Source: Typhlomys cinereus
Taxonomy: Eukaryota > Chordata > Mammalia > Rodentia > Platacanthomyidae
DNA: 64,000 nucleotides
NCBI GenBank assembly: GCA_023101885.1
Contig: JALPQD010000006.1
Coordinates: 16,082,085-16,146,084, forward strand
Reading direction: 5' to 3'
Shown here: piece by piece, positions 46,445 through 56,830 of the stretch
Layout of the letters: the number at the start of each line of letters is the position of its first letter
How positions within the stretch are numbered: position 1 is the stretch's first letter
Notes under the pieces: model-generated
Told to the model about the DNA's origin: nothing
The model's input: only the letters and a program-made list of their open reading frames with translations
Databases searched by the model: none
Position numbers and translations under genes: made by a program

Positions 46445-46720
46445 TAACTATATAAATGTTCTTGTATGACAATTTCATACATTTCAATAATGTTTTCTGA
46501 TTTTTGCCCCCTGACCTTATCTGTCTCCCACCCCTGTCAGCCTTCTTCATTCTTCCTTCAAATTTCTCCCATATTCATGGCTTTTGTTAAGTGAGTCACT
46601 GAGTTAAACCAACCTCCTGTATGACCGTGGGTTTGGCAATTAAAATATTTTAAGATTTTTTCATTTATACAATTAAAGCCATCAAAGAGAACTTTCATCT
46701 TTCTTTTGATACTGTGAGTC
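46445..46720 (-). mobile_element. L1 (Lx-type) 3' UTR fragment, minus strand
   Basis: TTGTATGACAATTTCATACATTT opens it, followed by a CCCCCTGACC..CTCCCACCCCTGTCAGCC pyrimidine block and TTGTTAAGTGAGTCACTGAGTT. This is how rodent Lx 3' UTRs look in antisense ('..tgacaatttcatacatgtata..ccccc..aacccactgagtcc'). The A tail would be at the left end. Confidence 0.55.
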
Positions 46721-46724
46721 AGAC

Positions 46725-47140
46725 AGAAGTCAGCACCTTCTGGCGTCCTATCTGCCTGCTGCTTGCTCCTATATGCAGGCTCCCCCTCAGAACTGCATGT
46801 TGGGGGAGCTAGCTCACTGAACGCAGAGGGGCATTCATTTATTCATCCACCGAAAAAGCAGAATATGTCAGAGGGAATTTGGGAGAAGTGAAATGAGGGT
46901 TGTCAGAATAACAGTGACAAATAGGGTGCAATTGTTCTCCAACAGCTCAGAGCAGAAGGGTCTTCTCTTTTCCCCTCCCCTTAATCCCCTTCACGGCTGC
47001 CCACCCTGAACACAGAGAAGGTGGTTAACCGAGGAAAGCCCTGTGAATAAGCCATGACAGCCCTACATTCAGAAACTGATGTCATTTCCCTAAATACTGT
47101 TTGTAAAATGGTAATTATCTGCCAAGCAATGACAGCTGGC
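46725..47140. promoter_or_regulatory. Candidate conserved non-coding element
   Basis: A repeat-free, GC-balanced block holding CACCTTCTGGCGTCCTATCTG, CATGTTGGGGGAGCTAGCTC, GGGTGCAATTGTTCTCC, a GGTGGTTAACCGAGG motif and a TGATGTCATTTCCC stretch with a CRE/AP-1-like TGATGTCA. Nothing links it to a named gene from this sequence. Confidence 0.25.
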
Positions 47141-47144
47141 ACTT

Positions 47145-47950
47145 AGCACAGACACACAGAGACAGAAAAAGAGAGAATGAGAATAAAGGGTCCCTGCGTA
47201 ATTTACCAAAGGGCTGAAAGAGAGAAGGAAACATAATCAGAAAAATAAAATGATTACCAGTGTGTGATGGGGTGAAAATTGCTTTGGGCATTTTTTCTTC
47301 CGAGGACACAAGATTGAATTGGAAGAATGGAGTGAGAGTGTCATGCCACTAGATGGTAGAAGGGAGGCTGGGTTAAGGGGATGTAGAAAAGGAGAAGTTG
47401 CACTAAAGGTTCTGGCTAAGATGAATTAATATGAAAACCTGTGTATCCCTTGTCTCTAACACAGAGTCAGACAATTTTCCGACACTGGCTAATATATACA
47501 AGAATATTTCCTTCCACATGTTAGTTTGATGGTGAGAGAGGTCTCAGTTGCCTAAGTCCCTCTTGTTTACTGTGATGTCCGGTCCTTTGGGTCAGCTTGG
47601 ATGTGCTGTAGAGACTCAGTCAAATATGGACTGAGGTGCAGTGAATGTATTTCATAGATATGTTTCACTCTGTAAATTCCTGGCTTTATGTAAGATGATA
47701 GCACTTATCATAGAGGTAGGTGGATCTGAGCCCAGGAAAGGACTGAGGTTTTCCCCCAACAATCTCAGGAAATAAGAAATCCATGATGTGAGCTGAAACA
47801 TCAGCTCCTGCTCCAGAGTTTTCAACTGTCCTTTCTGATGTCCTGCTCCATGATGCTCAGCATTTACTCGCCAGCACTCACAATGGCATTTCTATCATTC
47901 CTTGTATACGTGTAACCCCTTCTATGTGTTTCTCTTCACTTCCCTTTCTT
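47145..47950. other. Non-coding, nothing recognised
   Basis: About 800 bp with no supported feature. Confidence 0.5.
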
Positions 47951-47955
47951 TACAC

Positions 47956-47988
47956 AAGTTCTCTCTCTCTCTCTCTCTCTCTCTCTCC
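47956..47988. repeat. (CT)n microsatellite
   Basis: Pure CT repeat of about 30 bp. Confidence 0.95.
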
Positions 47989-48014
47989 TTATCACATATT
48001 GCTGATAGAATCCT

Positions 48015-48425
48015 CTTGATATACTAACTCCTAGTACTTCAGAACATGTATTATTTGAAAATGGAATCACTTCAAATGCAATTACTTAAGTGATATAATT
48101 ATAATGGGCTCTACTCCAATAGAATGCATGTCCTTATAAGAAGGGAATGTTTGGCTGCCTGCACACACACTAAAGGTTCCATGTGAAGATGAAAGCAGAG
48201 GTGCCATGATACTCTAAAGACCAAAGAGTGTCAGAAGTGGCCAGCACACCCTAAGAAAGTAGAATGGATTCTCTCAGAGTCCTCAAAATGGCCCATTCCC
48301 ACTGACACAGCAATGCTATGCATCAAACTTCTAAAATGATGAAAGAATAAACTTCCGTCATATCAATTAGCTTTTGGTAACCCTGTTACAAATGATCCTA
48401 GAAAATGGATATAGCACAGTAACAG
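48015..48425 (+). mobile_element. MLT1-type MaLR LTR
   Basis: The order matches an MLT1 LTR: ACTCCTAGTACTTCAGAACATG, ATTATAATGGGCTCTACTCCAAT, GAATGCATGTCCTTATAAGAAG, TTCCATGTGAAGATGAAAGC, ACTTCTAAAATGATGAAAGAATAAACTTCCG (poly(A) signal region) and GCTTTTGGTAACCCTGTTACA. It is an old solo LTR with no internal sequence beside it. Confidence 0.75.
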
Positions 48426-48544
48426 GAAAAGCAAGCAATTTGCATTGGAAGATTAAGAAAAAGAAAATGTTATCAAATTCCACCCATATTGCAAAGAGGT
48501 CCATTTTCGTATTGCTGTGAAATACAAACGTACCCTTATTTACA

Positions 48545-48948
48545 AATAACTGCTAAGGTTTTCATTTGAAATATCTCTTATAGACTTTATGATTTGGAGG
48601 AAGTGCTTGCATCATGAAGTCCCTGCCTTCCCCTGTGGATTGATTCACTGAATGATACATGACTTGAAAGTTACTCAAAGTGTGCTGGGAGGGTACATCT
48701 TTTGTCTCCAATACTTTCTTTCTCCCACCTCTTGCTGGTTGCCATGAGCTGAGTAACATTCTCTATCTCTGCTTTCTTCCATAATGGCCTGACTCCATGA
48801 TGGTCAGAAACATGGAGAAAGTCATCATGGTCTCTATTCACAAATCATGTGCCAAAATGTATCCTTCCACTTCTAAATTGATTCCTCTAGGTTATTTGGG
48901 GCAGCAATGCAAAGCAACTATGATAGCTATTTTATTAACAATGTCTAG
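48545..48948 (+). mobile_element. Second MaLR LTR (ORR1/MLT-like)
   Basis: CTTTATGATTTGGAGGAAGTG, CATCATGAAGTCCCTGCCTT, a TTTCTTTCTCCCACCTCTTGCTGG stretch, GCCATGAGCTGAGTAACATTC and a final AAAATGTATCCTTCCACTTCTAAATTG..GGTTATTTGGGGCAGCAATGCAAAGC follow the MaLR end ('aaataaacctttcctcctttaagttg..ggtattttgtcacagcaa'). It lies about 120 bp downstream of the MLT1 LTR in the same orientation. Confidence 0.58.
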
Positions 48949-48949
48949 C

Positions 48950-50718
48950 AAAATGAGCTACCAAATATGGAGATGTAATATGCATTGTTTATGTCATTGG
49001 GAGAATCTATTTTAGATACTACATATCAACAAATCATGGCTACACAATCATGCCTGCATGAGAGACCTTCTGGAATGTCCCATTTCAATTCATTCCTACA
49101 GGACAAGGCCACAGTCACCACCTAGTATTTCTTCTACTTTTATTGCAAGTGAAGTTAACAGAGGTGCTACAACAGGAATAAAGAAGTGTGTTTGAGTGCT
49201 CAACAAATAGTTCATGACTCAACAGAGTCACAACCATGTACTTAATAGGCCATCCAATGCTCTTTTGAAGTCGTTGTGAGTTATTAGGCTATATAATCTC
49301 TTCCAAACATTCTCATTTAAAGTATCTAGTCTTTTACTGGAATCTCTCATTTTTTTTCAAGTATCCAGGATTGTGATTTTGGATATTTCATTTGTCTTTT
49401 CAACATAGGAGTTCATATTTATTTGTAATATATCCATATATGCATTTGTATATGAACATATATATTAATTTGTAAAATGAAGGAAATTTTAGGAAAATGA
49501 TGTAGCTTTGACATTGCATCTTACAAAAAACCTCAGTAGAATACAAAGAGCCTCATTTATGTCCTGTTATTATCAGTATTATATATATAGTGATGATGTT
49601 ATTTAATTCTATTAGACTTTGTTTCCATATTTCTAAAATAAATAATAAAGCATTTCTTTGGTAGGTTATTACAAGAATAATATGAGGTCACATAAATTGA
49701 ATCATATTATAAGCACTAACATGGTTGATTAAAAAGATGCTATTCTATAATTCCCCATATTTTTCCCCCATCGGAATCCTAGCAGATGTGTGGTACTGAC
49801 TGCACATTTGTATTATATCAGACTTATTTAAGAAGCAATCACATTATTTATATGGCCTACTCTCCTTTTAATTAACAAACAAAATGAATATATGTATATT
49901 TATGGTATATAACATTGTTTAAATATGTGTATTGAAGTAATATTGAGTAAATAGTATAGTCTTATCTTCTACTTTGGTTATAAATAATAAACAATGTAAG
50001 ATAAAAACAAACAGATTGAATAAAGGAATTATTTAAATGGGATCAATACAGTATACATATGAAATTAGCCATTACTGAAACAGTTAACTATTATAATTTC
50101 AGTTGCTTAAGCCCTTAGAAGTTTATTTACTTTTAATGTCAATTTATGTATATTGATATATGTTCAGTGGAACCTAATGATCACAAAGAAATTTATACAT
50201 GCCAACTTTCCAGTTTTAAAGAGTTTTAAAATTATCTGGAAGAGACAGTTGTGTGGCAATTGTGTGGTATAAAGCTGTCACAGTTAGAAATAGAGTTATA
50301 GATTTCAGAATGTAAATGGTTGTCATTAGAACAAGATTACAAGTTTCATGTTCTCCCAGAAACTTAGCTTATTTAAGACTGAATCAATGACTTCACAGTC
50401 AAAGTAAGTAGAAACACTTCAGATGATAAAACCTGCTCATTAAACTTAAAGAACAGATTTCATAATATCCAGTAAAGGTGCCATGCAGTGACATGATAGG
50501 ACACTTCAAAGAGTATTTCGATCAACTCAGATTTTCAAATTTAGTTGTCCTAGCTCACGATTTTTGTTATATTTATATACCATATCTGTTATTACTTAAA
50601 TATTTTCTTATGAATTCATATTTTGCCTTAATTGTATTGAATTAATTGGAAAATACTATTATTATGTATGAAGGATAAATAAATTAATATAAATAAAACA
50701 ACATAAAAATTTGCAAAT
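48950..50718. other. Very AT-rich non-coding sequence
   Basis: About 1.8 kb, the most AT-rich long stretch in the window, with many TATATA and ATTTA runs. No gene, RNA or classified repeat. Confidence 0.55.
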
Positions 50719-50731
50719 AAAAAATTATCAT

Positions 50732-50942
50732 GGGCTGGAGAGGTGGCTTAGAGACTAAGACTCTGCCTTGCAAGCAGAAGGTCCTAAATTCCCAAGTCCC
50801 ATGTAAAAGAACCAGGCAGAAATAGCAGTGGCTTGTACTTCTGACCCTGGTGAGTTGAGCCTGGGAAATCCCAGAGCTAAGCAAGAAGCAAACCAGGATG
50901 ATTCCTGAAGTCACCCTTGATCCTCCACAGGGACACACACAT

Positions 50943-50998
<56 letters not shown>

Positions 50999-51046
50999 AC
51001 ACACACACACACATGCACACAAAATAAATAGATAACATATTTTTAA
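50732..51046 (+). mobile_element. B2-superfamily SINE with TSD
   Basis: Plus-strand copy starting GGGCTGGAGAGGTGGCTTAG, with AGACTCTGCCTTGCAAGCAG, the family body (GACCCTGGTGAGTTGAGCC, CAGGATGATTCCTGAAGTCA), a long (CA)n tract at 50933-51019 and AAATAAATAGATAA at the end. A direct repeat AAAAATTATCA flanks it at 50720-50730 and 51047-51057. A 124-codon minus-strand frame here is the SINE read backwards. Confidence 0.92.
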
Positions 51047-51164
51047 AAAAATTATCACATATCTGCCTAGATTACATGAAAAACCTTTAGCCTTAGTTAT
51101 CTGTTCAATTTTAAGGAAATTATTAACAATTATCAGTATTTTGCTTACTTATTTGAGATAGAGA

Positions 51165-51237
51165 GAAAGAGAGAGAGAGCACATGGCATAGTTTGTATAA
51201 GGAAGTCAGAGGGCAACATTGGAAGCTAGTCCTATCT
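51165..51237 (-). mobile_element. B4-like SINE 3' remnant, minus strand
   Basis: GGAAGTCAGAGGGCAACATTGG and AGCTAGTCCTATCT match the antisense of the B4 middle ('gaggtcagaggacaacttg..gagtcggttctctcc'). It abuts the plus-strand B4 remnant that follows. Confidence 0.5.
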
Positions 51238-51425
51238 GGTTCAGCAGATATCTCAGCAGTAAGGCCAGTGCTCACTTATTGGAGACCTCAGTTGGGACTA
51301 CCATATGGTGGTAGAAGAGAAACAAATTCCCAAGGTTCCCAGACCTTCAACTTTGTACCATGACATTCACACATAAGGTCTCTCTCTTTTTCTTTCTTTC
51401 TCTTTCTCTTTCTCTTCTCTCCCTA
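51238..51425 (+). mobile_element. B4-like SINE, plus strand, diverged
   Basis: GGTTCAGCAGATATCTCAGC, GGAGACCTCAGTTGGGACTA, ATATGGTGGTAGAAGAGAAAC, AAGGTTCCCAGACCTTCAAC and ACATTCACACATAAGG follow the B4 consensus order ('gatggctcagcagg..gacctgagttcgacccc..catggtggaaggagagaac..ctctgacctcca..'). It ends in a CT-rich tail. Confidence 0.6.
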
Positions 51426-51465
51426 CTGTCTCCATCTCAATTAAATAACTGCCTCAATTAAATAA

Positions 51466-51681
51466 CTCTTTCATTTAATGCTGATAACCTGGATACATGT
51501 AACTTTTCAACTGTACTTGGAAAGATATCTATTTTCTTACCAGCAGTGGCTTCACCTAACTTACAATAATGTATCTCTCAACTTTGATGCATGCGACAAT
51601 TGCAATCCATTTCCTTGTTAAATACATGTCTCCTTTGAACTTCATTAGTCTGAAACTGTAGGATCTCATGTTTTCTCTCTT
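51466..51681 (+). repeat. Duplication copy A (uninterrupted)
   Basis: A 216-bp unit starting CTCTTTCATTTAATGCTGAT and ending near TTTTCTCTCT. A second copy lies about 870 bp downstream, split by an LTR (52342-52451 and 53641-53751). By eye the two differ at only about seven positions, roughly 97% identical. This copy keeps the uninterrupted AATAATGTATCTCTC and serves as a paralogous empty site for the LTR insertion. I do not recognise the unit as a known repeat family. Confidence 0.93.
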
Positions 51682-51689
51682 TAAAAAAA

Positions 51690-51774
51690 GCCATTTCCCT
51701 CCTTACACCATTAGATCTTCAGGCTCGTGCACAAATGCCTGCCTTTACTTGCTGAGCCATCTCCCTGGCCCAAT
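51690..51774 (-). mobile_element. B4-like SINE 5' fragment, minus strand
   Basis: The reverse complement reads GGGCCAGGGAGATGGCTCAGC, AAGTAAAGGCAGG, GAGCCTGAAGATCTAATGG and GTAAGGAGGGAAATG, which is the head and first half of B4 ('..gatggctcagcaggtaaagg..aagcctgacgacctgag..ggaaggagagaa'). Confidence 0.6.
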
Positions 51775-51779
51775 CCAAG

Positions 51780-52341
51780 AGAAATTATTATGTATTTCAA
51801 AAGTAGAACTTGCAAATCATTTTAGAAGCTACTACAGAAAAGTTCGAGTAACATTTTGATTGCAGAATTTTGCATGTTCAATTATGTGTGTGCTTATAAT
51901 ATTTACTTAGTGTGCTAAATGTGCAGGATTTGAATGGGAGAGGAAGATATGCAGATTTTTACACCTAAAAGGAGAAGGAGTTAAATGTTTGGAATTAAGG
52001 ATGTGGAAAAAGAAACTCCTGTAGGAGCAACAAGGCTATTAAGCCATGTTCAAAAGATGTGGCCTGAAAGTTTTGTCATGTGGATAACCATGAAATAGGG
52101 AAGATTGCAAACAGATCTTGAATTCCCTTTTCTTCTAGAGTCGATTGCATTTCATTGAAGTGATTCTGCTTTATTATCATCCATGAAGGAGAACAGAAAA
52201 AGAAAACATGCTCTCTTTTGAGGAAATTTAAAAATGTTTTAATGTAAAAAAAGATCTCAATAATGGCTTTAGGAGGCAATCTAGTCAGATGTTCCAGGAA
52301 GCAGAGATACTAAGACTAGATTATTTATGAACTTTCATGAT
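51780..52341. other. Non-coding spacer between the two duplicate copies
   Basis: About 560 bp of unrelated, unclassified sequence, including a 67-codon chance frame on the minus strand. Confidence 0.5.
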
Positions 52342-52451
52342 CTCTTTCATTTAATGCTGATAACCTGGATACATGTAACTTTTCAACTGTACTTGGAAAG
52401 ATATCTATTTTCTTACCATCAATGGGCTTCACCTAACTTACAATAATGTAT
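52342..52451 (+). repeat. Duplication copy A', left part
   Basis: Matches 51466-51575 with about three differences and stops exactly at the LTR junction, ending in the TSD ATGTAT (52446-52451). Confidence 0.93.
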
Positions 52452-53640
52452 TGCCATAGCATAGTCCATTCTGCTGATTTGACAAAGTCACCATTGGAAG
52501 AAAATGGCTTCAAGGAAGTCCATTTTCCTGGACAAGTCGTGGCATGTTTTCTCTTTCTATAAAATACTATTTGGCTGTTGCGTGTATCTGTTGCTTAATA
52601 TTTAGTAAAATCATTAACAGCTTCGGGATATCCCTCAGCTTTGATTAAATTGAACAGATGAAAAATTTAATATAGAAACTCCTGAATGGCCTGGATTTCT
52701 TAACTTGGCTACAAAAAATTTGTTACATGTATTATCGTACTAACACAGAAATTCCAGAAGCATGAGACTGTGTTATCAGTTCACTAGAACTTTAAACTGT
52801 GATACCCTCTTATTCTGGCTGAAGGCCAGGGAAGAGACCACCATGCCAGAAAGTCTAGACGCCAAGATTGCCCCTGGAGATGGTATTTGCAATCCAAACT
52901 GGGAGAATCCATGTTGGTAGCAAGGGGGCTGTGTCTTTCCTCTCCTAAACAGCACTCTTATGAGAAATCACAGAGATGGACCATTCGAGTGCACTCCCAC
53001 CAATGATCGCCTCCACCCTGAAAGAGACACCTTGGCATATGGGGCCCAACAGTATGGACCCCAGGTTTGGAGTATGCATGATTCACAGATGAGTCATCTA
53101 ACTGATGGCAATATATTTCTGGAATTCCTCATAAGAAGAGGGCCCTTAAAAAATCCAAGCCATGGCACCCCTAGCTCCACCTGGTCCGGGGTAGCCCTAG
53201 TCTCAAGGCCGCGACTCAGATCTGTGGTAATTTCTCACGTCTAAAAAATTTAGCTATGTGAGCTTAAGAATTTTAGAAATATCCCAACCATTGTCTACTG
53301 AACTTCTAGTCAGTGGTTAATAGTTAACCTGTCCTAAGACATATTTCAGTTGTTAAGGAAGCTTGATTTCTCCAAAACAGAAAAACACTGGCTAGGTCCC
53401 AATTATTCTCCTTCACTCTTATGATTGATTTGTTTTGTTCCTTATGTTTTGTCTCTACGCAACCTGCCTTTTTTGCCAAAAAATTGGTACTTAAACTATA
53501 GCTATGAGCCCAATAAACGGACTCAGATTCACCTTCCACTAGAGTTGTGTGTCTCTGTTTCCCATTGCCGACTCCTTCGCCCACCTGGTTCAGGATCCCT
53601 GGATTCCCTGTCCTGGTCCCGACTCAGTCGGTCCGTGGCA
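52452..53640 (+). mobile_element. Solo LTR of an endogenous retrovirus (1189 bp), 6-bp TSD
   Basis: The element begins TGCCAT and ends GTGGCA, giving inverted terminal bases TGCCA/TGGCA with the canonical TG..CA. It is flanked by a 6-bp direct repeat ATGTAT (52446-52451 and 53641-53646). The paralogous copy at 51466-51681 shows the same site unoccupied, which proves the ends. A poly(A) signal AATAAA at 53512-53517 places R/U5 in the last ~125 bp, so most of the element is U3. A 6-bp duplication fits class II (ERVK/beta-like) integrases. There is no internal gag/pol/env, so it arose by LTR-LTR recombination. Open frames inside it (94, 86 and 83 codons) are not genes. I do not recognise the family. 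Confidence 0.88.
53512..53517 (+). promoter_or_regulatory. LTR poly(A) signal AATAAA
   Basis: AATAAA within GCCCAATAAACGGACTC, about 125 bp before the LTR 3' end, where R/U5 is expected. Position and context support the LTR orientation (plus). Confidence 0.75.
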
Positions 53641-53751
53641 ATGTATCTCTCAACTTTGATGCATGCTGACAATTGAATCCATTTCCTTGTTAAATACATG
53701 TCTCCTTTGAACTTCATTAGTCTGAAACTGTAGGTCTCATGCTTTCTCTCT
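53641..53751 (+). repeat. Duplication copy A', right part
   Basis: Resumes with the TSD ATGTAT and matches 51570-51681 with about four differences (one 1-base insertion, two 1-base deletions, one substitution). Confidence 0.92.
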
Positions 53752-53754
53752 ATC

Positions 53755-55812
53755 TTTTCTTGTTTATTAAAGTCATGGCTCTTTTGTTATTTTGATTTCT
53801 CTTTGCCTTAAACATGTATCAGGGTGAAATAGGCTGACATTCGGGTTTGATCTCACTGTACTGTTGTGTACTGGACACCAACCTAGTGTTGTGACATTCA
53901 GTGACTCGTGCACTGAGCAGGGAACTGAAGACTTGCAGGCAAAAGGAGTTTTAACTGTCTCCAAAATGCTTGCAAATGATCATTTCTCTGGGCAGTATAG
54001 TAAGAATAATGTTTTTTGGCGGTAGTGCCTGGCTATGATCATCTTCTCATCCCAACCTACTGTTCCCTGAAAAGCAAAAGCTATTTCAGTTGAAATTTTT
54101 ACCTAAATTCAACGAATCTAATGAGAATAAAGGGAATAAGCCTGTTTCTAGTAATTCTAAGCAAATGATGACTTTTTATCTGCAATCAGGTTTATATAGC
54201 CTCATCGCCTTCTAATAAATTGGCTTTGTTTTTCTATTCTCCTCTATTTTGTTTTATTTTACACTTCAATAAGTAGGTTTGCTATATGATTACGAACACA
54301 TTTGTATTCTGTCCCATGAGAGCAGAATCTACAATTTAGCCTCCCATCCTAGAAATCACACTCTAGCTTTGGTAACAATGATGCATGAAAAGAGCTTATG
54401 TCAAGAATTATGCCAATTAAGTAAGTCACCAGTCAAAATCATTCTTATAATAGCATATTTATATTCAATTATATAAATGTTAGTTAAATATAAGGCACAG
54501 AGGTACATTTGTATTAGATGAGAGACAATAGTTTAAGTCTGAAGGAGAACATAATTTAACTTCATTCACTGTGTTCATATAATTTTAGAGACATTCATTG
54601 TAACGCTGTTCCTCTATACCCCCATTTCTCAACTTGAGAATCTAAGCAATTTGTGTACATGGGTAAGTAAAGCTGTGAATTAACTTAAAAATAATGGGTA
54701 GCATTTGCAAATACAAGTAAGTATTCCCATTGCTTTTACTGTTTAGTAAAAATCACTACTAAACCATATCCTGTATTATGTGGTGTATTTGTCAACAAAT
54801 GTTTCCTACAAGCAAGGAACAAGAAAGTGTAGAGCTATCTACATAAATTGGCTACAATATAACTCTGATCATGTTTAAATGAAAACACTGATTTCCTTTT
54901 ATAGGTTTTGATTTCAGAAGAGAATTATAATGTAAAGCCAGATTATTTGTATGAGTACTGCCATTCATTGATCAGAAACAGTATTCACTTTTTTATACTG
55001 AATAAGGAATAATCACAGATAGTCCAAAATTTAATTAATACTCTTTATGAGAAGCAAGTAATCTTAATATAGACATATACCTCCAGGATTAGAGGAATTT
55101 AGGCTAAACATAAAATCAGATTAAAATCTTGACATATATTTTTAGTAAAATACATATTTATTCTATATCTAAAAATCATGGCCAATAAACACTATTAGCT
55201 ATTCAAAAATGCTGTATTTATGTTTCTGCTATACATATTGATCTATTTAAAGCTTTAAATAAATCACAAAGGTGCCATTTTGTTTTTTATAGACATATTT
55301 ACTGTTTGCCAATTTATTTTTCAGAAGATATATTATAACATTCATCCATATTATTATGGTTGACCTCACACCACCTCATATACAAGATAAACTAACCCCT
55401 TATGCTATGTTTGCTCATGAGTAATATTCTGTTTAGGGAAAATAATTTGAGAAGCTTATGCACAAAGGAATGAATGTATAAACAGTTTGGTAATTTGAAA
55501 ATATTGTGTTTCCTTTTATAATTTATTACCATACACACATAATAAAGACTGAGACTGCTGCTATGATATAAAACTTTTATGAACACTGATATAAAGCCAC
55601 TTTATTCTAGCATGAATATCTACTTCTCCATAAAAATTACATCACTTATGTTTAATGTACATGTTTGTGGTGAGCTATTAGAAAGAATCTGGGAGGTTAT
55701 CACAACTTGAACTTAGATCAAAAAGGAAACTGGAGTCTTGTATCACTTATTCTAGGTGGAGTGAATGATTACCAGTTTATAAGTAAATTGAAAGCCCTAC
55801 AGCACAGAAATA
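53755..55812. other. AT-rich non-coding sequence, nothing recognised
   Basis: About 2 kb. The first 300 bp are more balanced in composition (CATTCGGGTTTGATCTC, CAGTGACTCGTGCACTGAGC, the latter containing GTGCAC), then AT-rich to the L1 target site. No gene or RNA. Confidence 0.5.
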
Positions 55813-55829
55813 GGGACTAAAAGTTTTTT
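55813..55829 (+). repeat. Left TSD of the L1
   Basis: GGGACTAAAAGTTTTTT, identical to 60945-60961. It ends in T's followed after the right copy by AAAC, so the nick site reads TTTTTT/AAAC, the classic L1 endonuclease target TTTT/AA on the plus strand. Confidence 0.97.
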
Positions 55830-55842
55830 TTTTTTTTTTTTT

Positions 55843-56830
55843 AAATTTAATTATACATTTTAAAATTTTTTACCAGTTCCCTCCTTCCCCCCTCCCCTTC
55901 CCCCAATGTCTCCCCCCCAATTCCCAGAGAGTCCTTTATTGTGTGCGCCTAACTCTCCACTGGGTCCTCCTCTCCGATGACATATAAGGACCCAGTGGCA
56001 TGTCCATAAGCCCTTTCTCTTGTTCCCCTTAAGCATAAGATTACTACTATGGCTGTCAATCCCTTGCCTCCAGGGGTCTCGGTGCCCTTAACAGATGCTA
56101 GACTTTATGAGGGCAACAGTGCGCTGGACATTGCGCAGGGCATGCAAAGTTCCATTATGATTGCTTTGGCCCCAACTATTGTTGAGAATCTTGCAAATCG
56201 TTGCTCCTCCCATCCTTTTGCTCCTACAATCTTACCGCCCCCTCTTCCGCAAATGTCCCTGAGCTCCAGGATGGGGAGAGATTAGGCTGTCCTAGTTCTA
56301 TGTGATTGATATAGAGTCTCTGAAGTTCTGGATTGTGGTTTGTTGATTTTCTTTTGCAGTTTTGCTGCTCCTGCAATTCCCTTCACTCCATTCTGCTGGG
56401 CACTGTATGTCACCCCCTGGCCAGAGACAAAAAGCTGTTAAACTGGAGTCTTGTTGTAATAGCACATTCAAGGGTAGATGCAATAAGAGTAGGAAACCTC
56501 ACTGAGGGAGGGGTCCATCACCCATTTGCAAAATGTTTACTTTTTATCTGCTAGACTATATGCCCTCCCCTTCTGGTGAGATCAGGAAAGAACGTCTGTG
56601 AACTTAACCAGGTTTCTCATTACTTACTTGCAGACCTTGATGGAGGCCTATTTTCTCTGCTGTAACATGGTCTCCTCTCTCCTTGTTTCTGGTGTGGCCC
56701 TCCTAACCCATCTCTCTTGTTCATAATCCTTGCAATTACTGTGTTACATAGGTTTACTTTTGAGTGTCCCAATGTGGACTGGGCGAGTTTGGTACTAGGA
56801 GCCACCTATTAGGGAGTACATACGGCGCTT
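55843..56830 (-). other. L1 3' UTR
   Basis: Minus-strand 3' UTR of the L1, roughly 1 kb, ending in a G-rich polypurine block (the C-rich run at 55880-55920 on the plus strand) and then an AT-rich stretch and the tail. The end of this UTR matches the free-standing fragments at 393-706 and 26228-26720, which identifies them as the same or related subfamilies. Frames of up to 78 codons here are chance. Confidence 0.85.

Noticed and set aside
50684..51058. A 124-codon minus-strand frame with a Cys/Val repeat
   Set aside because: The Cys-Val run is the antisense of a CA microsatellite in a SINE tail.
52960..53244. A 94-codon plus-strand frame in the solo LTR
   Set aside because: It lies in U3 of the LTR and does not resemble any known LTR-encoded protein. 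Likely chance.
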